13,098 bases of DNA, from positions 1-13,098 of the forward strand of contig JAITLH010000359.1 of NCBI GenBank assembly GCA_031277995.1. Direction: 5' to 3'. Below are positions 1 through 6,193 of the stretch, one piece after another. Source of the DNA: Deltaproteobacteria bacterium (lineage in GTDB: Bacteria; Desulfobacterota; Desulfarculia; Adiutricales; Adiutricaceae). A program made the translations under genes and the position numbers. Positions within the stretch are counted from its first letter, which is position 1. Each line of letters begins with the position of its first letter. The notes beneath the pieces are model-generated. The model made no database searches, was not told the origin of the DNA, and was given only the letters and a program-made list of their open reading frames with translations.

Positions 1-4
1 TCAT
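1..4 (-). CDS. Possible start of the next operon gene, cut off by the left edge
   Basis: On the minus strand an ATG lies at 4-2, and a GGAG sequence sits about 8 bases upstream of it (plus-strand CTCC at 14-17). The mvhD stop codon is only 31 bases further upstream, a spacing typical of genes in one operon. No coding sequence is visible, so the product is unknown. In comparable hdrA-mvhD clusters the next gene often encodes a hydrogenase, formate dehydrogenase or NADH-oxidising partner, but nothing here shows which. The call rests only on the start codon, the ribosome binding site and the position. Confidence 0.3.
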
Positions 5-35
5 GTCAATGTCTCCACTTCCGGGACTGGGACCC

Positions 36-461
36 TTAGGCCGCCAGGTTCTTTCTCATGGGGCTGGGCCCCACGCGGCTAATGGTCTCCGAGAATTCGT
101 TGACGATCTCGGCAAAACGGGGACCCTGAGAGGCCGACAGGTTATACATGGCTAACCTTTCAGGCTCAACGCCGATCTTTTGGATCTCTTTTTGGAGATA
201 GGCCACCCTTTGTTTGGCCCTGATGTTGCCATCCAAAAAGTGACAGTTCCCCTCTAAGCATCCGGCCACGTAAACGCCGTCGGCGCCCGACTCGAAAGCC
301 TTAAGGGCTAAGATGACGTCAAAACGGCCGGTGCAGGGTATCAGGACGATTTCCACGTTGCAGGGATACTGCAAGCGCATCGAGCCGGCCATGTCGGCCG
401 CGCTGTACGCGCAGTATTGGCAGCAAAACGCGATAATCCTTGGTTCGAATTCTTCACTCAT
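36..461 (-). CDS. mvhD: MvhD-type [2Fe-2S] electron-transfer subunit
   Basis: A 141-residue cytoplasmic iron-sulfur protein of the MvhD/VhuD family. In methanogens and in Hdr/Flox complexes of anaerobic bacteria this subunit carries a [2Fe-2S] cluster and passes electrons between a hydrogenase, formate dehydrogenase or NADH module and HdrA. The family cysteines are present: C13, C14 and C17 in FCCQYC, C43 in PCTGR, and C68 and C73 in GCLEGNCHF. Length is normal for a free-standing MvhD. The start is well supported by AGGAG (467-471) five bases before the ATG. The gene lies 111 bases downstream of hdrA on the same strand, behind a strong hairpin, so the two are probably co-transcribed. The stop is TAA. 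Family assignment is confident; the electron donor is not visible in this window. Confidence 0.93.
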   Translation of the reverse strand: MSEEFEPRIIAFCCQYCAYSAADMAGSMRLQYPCNVEIVLIPCTGRFDVILALKAFESGADGVYVAGCLEGNCHFLDGNIRAKQRVAYLQKEIQKIGVEPERLAMYNLSASQGPRFAEIVNEFSETISRVGPSPMRKNLAA

Positions 462-466
462 CGCGG

Positions 467-471
467 CTCCT
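467..471 (-). promoter_or_regulatory. Ribosome binding site of mvhD
   Basis: The minus strand reads AGGAG, five bases before the ATG at 461. This is a near-ideal Shine-Dalgarno sequence. It fixes the mvhD start and suggests efficient translation independent of the upstream hdrA. Confidence 0.75.
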
Positions 472-521
472 GGGCGATTTCCGCCTTAAATCAATGTTGT
501 TAAAACGATATATGGTTAACG

Positions 522-559
522 CCCCTTATGGGGGATCCTTTCGGATCCCCCATAAGGGG
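522..559 (-). repeat. Perfect 17-bp intercistronic hairpin with GAAA loop
   Basis: Arms 522-538 and 543-559 are perfectly complementary. In the minus-strand transcript the 4-base loop reads GAAA, closed by a C-G pair, which is a stable GNRA tetraloop. It sits between the hdrA stop (573) and the mvhD start (461). The transcript downstream of the stem has no proper U-tract (it continues CGUUAACC), so this is not a canonical intrinsic terminator. An RNA-processing or stabilising element that sets the hdrA to mvhD ratio, or partial termination, fits better. The structure is seen directly; the function is inferred. Confidence 0.7.
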
Positions 560-572
560 GTGGTTATCGACT

Positions 573-3500
573 TTAGGCCTCGGCGGCCTGAGGTTCCTCA
601 ACCATGGCCGCGATCTTGGCCAAGAGCTGTTCGTCGGTGAAAAACTGAAGCTTGATGGCCTTGCCCGGGCATTCGGAGACGCAAACGCCGCAGCCTTGGC
701 AGATGGCCGGTTCCATGAAGGCGTGGCCGCGCAAGGCCTCGTCTTCTTCGTTTCGGACGATCTTGGGGACCGAAACCGGGCAGGCCCGGACGCAGGTGCA
801 ACAGACCGCGCATTTCTCGGGATCGACCACGGCCACGACCCCGCCCACCATGATGTAGGGCTTGGCCAAGATGCCGGCCGCCCGGGCGGCGGAGGCCTTG
901 GACTGGGCGATGGTTTCCTCAAGGGGTTTGGGGTAGTGGGCCAAACCGCACAGGTACTGGCCATGGGTGGCCAGATCCACGGGCATGAGTTTCATGTGGG
1001 CTTCGAGCAAAAAGCCCTCGGCGGTGAGCTGGCCCTTAAAGACCTCGACGATCTCTTCGCGCATGGGCGTGGGATCGATGCCGCTAGCCAGCGTCAGGTA
1101 ATCGGCCTCGATGGCCAAGGGGCGCTTTAGGACGTGATCGACCACGGTGATCTTAAGCGCTCCCCCGGGGCCGGCCTCGGTCACGACCGGGTAAGAATCG
1201 GTGTCGTAGCGGATAAAGCGAACGCCCCGGCTCCTGGCCTCCAAATACAGTTCCTCCCTAAAGCCGTAGGTCCTAACGTCCCGGTAGAGGATGTAGATGA
1301 TGGCCTCGGGGTTGCGGTCAAGGATGGTCAGGGCGCTTTCGATCGAGTGGGTGCAGCAGATCTTCGAGCAATAAGGCCGCGCCTCCTCGCGGGACTCCAC
1401 GCACTGGATAAAGGCGAAGGTGGATTTGGGTCTGGTTATGATCGGATCCGACGAGGCCAAAAGCTCGTCCATGTCCAAAGACAGCATGACCCGGTTATTT
1501 TGCCCGTAGAGATAGCTTTTGGGCACGTGGGCGTGACCGCCGGCCGCGAGAACGGTGACGCCGTGCTTGACGGTAAACTCGCCCTCGGGCCCCTCGCAAA
1601 CGGTTTCGAAGTTGCCCATGAAACCGGCCGAGGATTTGGGCACGGTATTTTTGTAGATCTTGACCAGCTTATTGGCTTCCACCTGGGCGATTAAGTCCTT
1701 GACGTAACCCCGGACGTCTTTCTCCCTGGAGAAGATCTTGTGGGCGTTACCGCCCAAAGCGTCGGTCCTTTCCAATAAATGGACCGGGAATCCCAGTTCG
1801 GCTATCGACAAAGCGGAGTTTAGGCCGGCCACGCCGCCGCCCACCACCAAGGCTTCCCTGGTCAGGCCCATCTTGGTTTGGTACATGGGCTCCAAAAGCG
1901 CGGCCTTGGCCACGGCGCCCCGGACCAAGTCCTTGGCCTTTTGGGTGGCCTTGACCGGTTCCTTTTGGTGGACCCAGGAATCCTGGTCGCGGATATTGGC
2001 CATCTCGAAGAGATACTTATTGAGGCCCGCCTGGGCCAAGGTCTCCCTAAACATCACCTCGTGGGTTCTGGGCGAGCACGAGGCCACGACCACGCGGTTT
2101 AACTTGTGCTCGATGATGGCGTCTTTGATCTTGGTCTGGGTATCGGACGAGCAGGTGAAAAGGTTATTTTCGCAAAGCTCGACGAAGGGAAGGTTTTTGG
2201 CGTAATCGACGACCTCGGGGACGTTAACGACGGAAGCGATGTTTATGCCGCAGTGGCAAATGAAAACGCCGATTCTGGGCACTTCGCCCTTGATGTCCCT
2301 TTCGTCGGGATAGCTTCTGGACTTGGTCTTGGTGAAGCGGGCATCGACGATCTCGCGCCCGGCCCCCTCGGCCGCGGCCGAGGCTTCCATGACGGTGATG
2401 GGGATGTCTTTGGGTTCGTTAATGGCCCCGCAGGCGTAAACGCCCGGGCGGCTACTGGAAACCGGGGTGAAGGGATGGGTCTTGACAAAGCCCTCGTCGT
2501 TTAGCTTGATGTTTAGGCCCTTGGCCAATTCCGGCAAGCCCGCCGAGGGGGTGAGGCCCACCGAGAGAACGACCATGTCAAAGACTTCCGTCCGGCGCTG
2601 GCCCTTCTCGTCAATGTATTCCAAGGCCACGTCCCCGTTAATCTGGGGCGTTAGGGTATGGATCCGCGAGCGAACGAAACGCACCCCGGCGTCCTGGGCC
2701 CGGTTGTAATACTTCTCGAAGTCTTTGCCGTAGGTCCTGATGTCCATGTAGAAAATGGAGGCGTCGAGTTTGCCGCCGGCGTGTTCTTTGGCGATGTAGG
2801 CCTCTTTGATGGCGTACATGCAACAAACGGCCGAACAATAACGCCTGTCGCAGCGGTTGATGTCCCTTGAGCCGACGCACTGGAGCCAGGCGATCTTTTC
2901 CGGTTCCTTGTGATCGCCGGGCCTGACCATGTGGCCCTGGAAGGGGCCCGAGGCCGAGAGGATGCGCTCAAACTCCATGGAGGTGACGACGTTGGGCCAT
3001 TGGCTGTAGCGGTAGGTTTCCGAGCTGGCCGGGTCAAAAAGGTCAAAGCCCGTGGCCACGACCACGGCCCCGACCTCGACTTCGACGATCTCGGGCTCCT
3101 GGGCGTGGGTCGCTAACGTTAGGGCCCCGGGCAAACAAGCCTTAACGCAGCGGTAGCACTGGCAACAGGCGCCGCAGGAAATGCACCTTGAGGCTTCCTT
3201 GATGCCCACGTCCTCGGGTAAGCCCAGCTCGAATTCCTCAAAATCGGCGCAGCGTTCCTTGGCGGGCCTAGTGGGCATGGTCGAACGGGCGATCTTGGGA
3301 TCGTGCAAAGGCACTTCCCGGTAGTTTTCCTTCCCGGTAAAGGTCAGGGGCTTACGGCCCTCGGCCAGGTCTTCCCCGGAAAGGTAGCGGGCGATCGAGA
3401 TGGCCGCTTCCTTGCCGGCGGCCACGGCGTCGATGGCCAAGGCCGGCCCGATTTGGATGTCGCCGCCCGAGAAAACGCCCGGATGGCCCGTGGCCATGGT

Positions 3501-5066
3501 GATGGGATCGGCCTTGATGGTCTGGCCGCGGCCGATTTCTATGCCCTTTATGTCTTTGACCGACTCGCTTGAGGGCACCTGGCCGGTGGCCGAGATGACC
3601 AGATCGTATTCCTCGACCAAAACGTCGTTGGGGTTATCGGTAAGTTTGGATCTGCGATCGTTGGGGTCGCCGCTGGGCACCACGGCCGTCAAGTAAGCCG
3701 CGACCTTGGAACCCTTGGCCTCGAATTTTTGGGGCGAGCGCAAGGTCACGAGTTTCATGCCTTCCTCGATGCCCTCGTCCACTTCCCAGTGCCAAGCCGG
3801 CATGGCCCCTTTGCCGCGGCGGTAAGCCAAGGTGACTTGGCCGCCCAAACGGATGGCCGACCTGGCCGCGTCCATGGCCACGTTGCCGCCGCCCAGGACC
3901 AGGACTTTTTTGCCCTTGTAAATGGGGGTCTTGTCTTGGCTAAGGTTGACGTCCCTTAAGAACTTGACGCCCGAAACCACGCCCGGGAGATCCTCGCCGG
4001 GAACGCCCAGCTTGGCGTTGTTGTGGGCGCCCATGGCCAAAAACACGGCCTTGTAACCCTCTTCGAATAGGCCCTCCAAGGTGACGTCTTTACCCAGGGC
4101 GGTATCGTATTTGATTTCGGCCCCGGAAAATTCCAAAATGAAATCGATTTCGGCCTGGAGGACGGCGGGCGGCAAGCGGTAATCGGGGATGCCTAGCCTA
4201 AGGGCCCCGCCGGCCACCGGGGCGGCCTCGAAAATAACGCTCTTAACCCCCCGGCGGGCCAGGTGATAGGCGCAGGACAAACCGGCCGGACCGCCGCCGA
4301 TGATGGCGACCTTGCCTTCCTTGGGCTCTTCGAGGGTAAAGGTGGCCCCGGCTTCTTTTAAATTGCCTTTGTCGGCCACGAGGCGCTTAATGTCTTTGAT
4401 GGCCAAGGGCGCTTCCATCTGGCGACGCCGGCATTCCGATTCGCACGGATGGGCGCAAACCCGGCCCAGCGTGCCCGGGAGCGGCAAAACGTCTATTATG
4501 ACCTCAAGGGCTTCTTGGAAACGGCCTTTGGCGGCCAGGGAAACGTAACCGTGGGCGTTTACGTGGGCGGGGCAGGTGATGACGCAGGGGCTCACGCCTT
4601 CCTTGGTCAGGGCGTAAGCGTTGGGATAGGCCTGGGCGTAAGACTTGTAGGTGACCGTGCGGGTGTTTTGGTTCATGTTGAACTCGAACGGCAGGTCAAC
4701 CGGACAGACTTTCGCGCAATCCCCGCACGCGGTGCACTTGGCGCTGTCGATGTAGCGGGGGTTCTTCCTGATCCTGGCTTTGAAATTTCCGGGCTGCCCG
4801 GAGATGTCGACCACCTCCGCGCAATTCAAGGTTTCAATGTTTATGTGCCCGCCGACATCGTTAAGTTTAGGCGAGATTATGCACATCGCGCAGTCATTGG
4901 TGGGAAAAACTTTGTCAAGTTGGGCCATTCGTCCACCGATCGCTGGGTTTTTTTCAACCAAGTGCACGAAATAGCCCATTTCCGCCAAGTCAAGGGACGT
5001 CTGCATCCCGGCGATGCCGCCGCCTATGACCAGGACGGCACCTGATTTGTCAGTTTTGGTAGTCAT
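573..5066 (-). CDS. hdrA: HdrA-type triple-flavin protein with an inserted GltD/NfnB-like NAD(P)H module
   Basis: A 1497-residue soluble iron-sulfur flavoprotein related to heterodisulfide reductase subunit A, the bifurcating flavin subunit of Hdr complexes. Order of parts: a first HdrA-like FAD fold (GGGIAG, 15-20) with a [4Fe-4S] motif (C111, C114, C117, C121); then about 158-600 resembling the small subunit of glutamate synthase/NfnB, with N-terminal cysteines (C161, C165, C204, C208, C212), an FAD motif (GGGPAG, 257-262) and a NAD(P)H motif (GGGNVA, 392-397); a Cys-rich stretch (C628-C644); the rest of the first HdrA unit (QCVGSR at 729-734, C744, C748, C749); then a second, complete HdrA unit with CHCG (937-940), GGGVAG (1076-1081), QCVESR (1221-1226) and two C-terminal [4Fe-4S] motifs (C1419-C1429, C1456-C1466). 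This is far longer than a simple HdrA of about 650 residues. AAGGTGA precedes the start. Family is certain; electron partners are inferred. Confidence 0.92.
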   Translation of the reverse strand: MTTKTDKSGAVLVIGGGIAGMQTSLDLAEMGYFVHLVEKNPAIGGRMAQLDKVFPTNDCAMCIISPKLNDVGGHINIETLNCAEVVDISGQPGNFKARIRKNPRYIDSAKCTACGDCAKVCPVDLPFEFNMNQNTRTVTYKSYAQAYPNAYALTKEGVSPCVITCPAHVNAHGYVSLAAKGRFQEALEVIIDVLPLPGTLGRVCAHPCESECRRRQMEAPLAIKDIKRLVADKGNLKEAGATFTLEEPKEGKVAIIGGGPAGLSCAYHLARRGVKSVIFEAAPVAGGALRLGIPDYRLPPAVLQAEIDFILEFSGAEIKYDTALGKDVTLEGLFEEGYKAVFLAMGAHNNAKLGVPGEDLPGVVSGVKFLRDVNLSQDKTPIYKGKKVLVLGGGNVAMDAARSAIRLGGQVTLAYRRGKGAMPAWHWEVDEGIEEGMKLVTLRSPQKFEAKGSKVAAYLTAVVPSGDPNDRRSKLTDNPNDVLVEEYDLVISATGQVPSSESVKDIKGIEIGRGQTIKADPITMATGHPGVFSGGDIQIGPALAIDAVAAGKEAAISIARYLSGEDLAEGRKPLTFTGKENYREVPLHDPKIARSTMPTRPAKERCADFEEFELGLPEDVGIKEASRCISCGACCQCYRCVKACLPGALTLATHAQEPEIVEVEVGAVVVATGFDLFDPASSETYRYSQWPNVVTSMEFERILSASGPFQGHMVRPGDHKEPEKIAWLQCVGSRDINRCDRRYCSAVCCMYAIKEAYIAKEHAGGKLDASIFYMDIRTYGKDFEKYYNRAQDAGVRFVRSRIHTLTPQINGDVALEYIDEKGQRRTEVFDMVVLSVGLTPSAGLPELAKGLNIKLNDEGFVKTHPFTPVSSSRPGVYACGAINEPKDIPITVMEASAAAEGAGREIVDARFTKTKSRSYPDERDIKGEVPRIGVFICHCGINIASVVNVPEVVDYAKNLPFVELCENNLFTCSSDTQTKIKDAIIEHKLNRVVVASCSPRTHEVMFRETLAQAGLNKYLFEMANIRDQDSWVHQKEPVKATQKAKDLVRGAVAKAALLEPMYQTKMGLTREALVVGGGVAGLNSALSIAELGFPVHLLERTDALGGNAHKIFSREKDVRGYVKDLIAQVEANKLVKIYKNTVPKSSAGFMGNFETVCEGPEGEFTVKHGVTVLAAGGHAHVPKSYLYGQNNRVMLSLDMDELLASSDPIITRPKSTFAFIQCVESREEARPYCSKICCTHSIESALTILDRNPEAIIYILYRDVRTYGFREELYLEARSRGVRFIRYDTDSYPVVTEAGPGGALKITVVDHVLKRPLAIEADYLTLASGIDPTPMREEIVEVFKGQLTAEGFLLEAHMKLMPVDLATHGQYLCGLAHYPKPLEETIAQSKASAARAAGILAKPYIMVGGVVAVVDPEKCAVCCTCVRACPVSVPKIVRNEEDEALRGHAFMEPAICQGCGVCVSECPGKAIKLQFFTDEQLLAKIAAMVEEPQAAEA

Positions 5067-5076
5067 GTTTGGAATC

Positions 5077-5083
5077 TCACCTT
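5077..5083 (-). promoter_or_regulatory. Ribosome binding site of hdrA
   Basis: The minus strand reads AAGGTGA about ten bases before the ATG at 5066. It supports this start, which also places the first FAD motif at residues 15-20, the expected position for an HdrA N-terminus. Confidence 0.65.
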
Positions 5084-5125
5084 CGTTTGTCGGAGACCGT
5101 CCAAAATTTATGACGATCTCGAAAG

Positions 5126-5200
5126 GAACGCCAAGCGTTCAAGAAAAGGTGGGAACGTCCCACTGGGCCGTTCTCTCAAAAGACGTCTTAAAGGCGCCTT
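5126..5200 (-). promoter_or_regulatory. Cluster of four dyad symmetries in the hdrA leader
   Basis: Four palindromic elements follow one another within 75 bases. They are GAACGC-CAA-GCGTTC (5126-5140), GTGGGA-ACG-TCCCAC (5149-5163), the perfect 10-mer AAGACGTCTT (5180-5189) and the perfect 10-mer AAGGCGCCTT (5191-5200). They lie between the predicted hdrA promoter and the hdrA ribosome binding site. They could be short leader hairpins or operator sites for a redox or metabolic regulator. The symmetry is directly visible; the regulatory role is inferred. Confidence 0.4.
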
Positions 5201-5356
5201 CCCCAAAATCCGCTGGGCGTCCAAGGCCAACTCGCCTTACCCCAAAGGCCAAAAGGCCCCTTGATCAAAAGATTTTTGTTCGCGGATCGCCTGGGACAAG
5301 ACCCAAAAAACGAACCGCCGACTCAGAGAAAGATACCTTTGTTGAGTTACCCCAAA

Positions 5357-5385
5357 ATATTAATCTAAATGTTATAATGTGTCAA
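5357..5385 (-). promoter_or_regulatory. Sigma-70-type promoter for hdrA-mvhD
   Basis: On the minus strand a perfect -35 box TTGACA (5380-5385) is followed by a 17-base spacer and a -10 box TAATAT (5357-5362, four of six consensus positions). Transcription would start near 5350, giving a leader of about 285 bases before hdrA that contains the dyad cluster. Direction and location fit the operon. A TATAAT that reads on the plus strand within this spacer has no suitable -35 box. Confidence 0.55.
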
Positions 5386-5672
5386 TAAGATTTTTTGACG
5401 GATCCGGCCCAAGCGCCCTTTGGGGCCAATTTTTCTTCGCCCCGCCACAAAAAAACCAAAATTATCAACTACTTAAAAATTTCCCCTCTCCTTGGCGAAT
5501 TTCGCCCCTTGCTCCCAATTGTACCCGATTCGGGTCAATTCGAATAGACCTCAAGTGCCCACAACGGAAAAAAATAGCCCCCAATGGCCAATCCCGTCAA
5601 CCCAAGGGGCCAAGGGCTCGCCCCAAACCCCCCGGCCTTCCAAAAAATTACCGTGATTTCACTATCTTACCT

Positions 5673-5713
5673 CCCAAGCGCCCCCAAAACCCCCCGGGCC
5701 GCCCCAAGGCCCC
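5673..5713 (-). other. Predicted G-quadruplex motif 1
   Basis: On the minus strand five G-runs of 4, 4, 6, 5 and 3 bases are separated by loops of 4, 6, 4 and 5 bases (plus-strand C-runs 5710-5713, 5702-5705, 5690-5695, 5681-5685, 5673-5675). This satisfies the usual rule of at least four runs of three G with loops of seven or less. It is non-coding. Confidence 0.55.
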
Positions 5714-5750
5714 GGTCATCTAGATGTTTAGACATTCCCCAGCCTTATGG

Positions 5751-5791
5751 CCCCCTCCCGCTTGGCCCCAAGGCTCCCCCAAAGCTCCCCC
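5751..5791 (-). other. Predicted G-quadruplex motif 2
   Basis: On the minus strand G-runs of 5, 5, 4, 3 and 5 bases (plus-strand C-runs 5787-5791, 5776-5780, 5766-5769, 5757-5759, 5751-5755) are separated by loops of 6, 6, 6 and 1 bases. It starts 37 bases from motif 1 on the same strand. Confidence 0.6.
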
Positions 5792-6166
5792 AACTCGTCA
5801 AAGAACCCGCCGCCCGACTTTCCGACCGCCGGCCCCGGCGATTATGGGTAAATTTTTTTTGACAAAAACTTTTTTCCATGCCCCGTCAGGCTGGCCCTTT
5901 TGCGGCCCAACAAAGCCCCCTCAATCCTGCCCCTTTGTCCCCCTTAGTCCCACCTGTTCACTAACGTACCATAACTAGGCCAAAAGCGCCCAATCAAACC
6001 CACCGCGAAGCCATGATTCGCTAACCGTATTTTTTAAAATTTCACTTGATGGCTCCTTTGGGAGCGAACCCGGCTCGCGACTCCCGCGATCGCCAGCTAG
6101 CGTAACCCACAAGTCACCCTTTAATTAATTTTTAGAACCGTCGTCACCCAAATTGCCCTTTGGCGG

Positions 6167-6193
6167 CCCCCCAAGCCCCAGCCCTTTAGCCCC
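6167..6193 (-). other. Predicted G-quadruplex at the ABC-F stop codon
   Basis: G-runs of 4, 3, 4 and 6 bases with loops of 5, 2 and 3 bases on the minus strand. The first run begins with the last base of the ABC-F stop codon (TAG, 6195-6193). In the mRNA this would be a compact G-quadruplex at the very start of the 3' untranslated region, and it may affect termination or the 3' end. Sequence compliance is directly visible; folding is inferred. Confidence 0.6.

Larger units (their letters stand above)
5067..6192. other. 1.1-kb intergenic region between the ABC-F gene and hdrA
   Basis: I see no convincing gene here. The plus-strand open frames lack Shine-Dalgarno sequences, overlap one another and encode proline-rich low-complexity chains from C-runs. 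The right part (about 5580-5830 and 6145-6193) is strongly C-rich on the plus strand: across 5701-5820 I count 54 C against 22 G. The left part holds the hdrA promoter and leader. The C-runs form three candidate G-quadruplex motifs on the minus strand, listed separately. No terminator with a U-tract is visible behind the ABC-F gene. Confidence 0.6.

Noticed and set aside
528..1130. A 200-residue plus-strand open frame at the hdrA end, and a similar 198-residue one at 4449-5045
   Set aside because: Both are antisense to clear hdrA coding sequence with conserved motifs. They have no ribosome binding site and are composition artefacts of a GC-rich gene.
5859..5864. TTGACA on the plus strand as a promoter -35 box
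   Set aside because: No acceptable -10 box occurs 15-19 bases downstream, and no plus-strand gene follows.
5014..5978. A chain of overlapping plus-strand open frames in the 1.1-kb spacer
   Set aside because: They overlap in different frames, encode Pro-rich low-complexity chains from C-runs, lack Shine-Dalgarno sequences and resemble no family I know.
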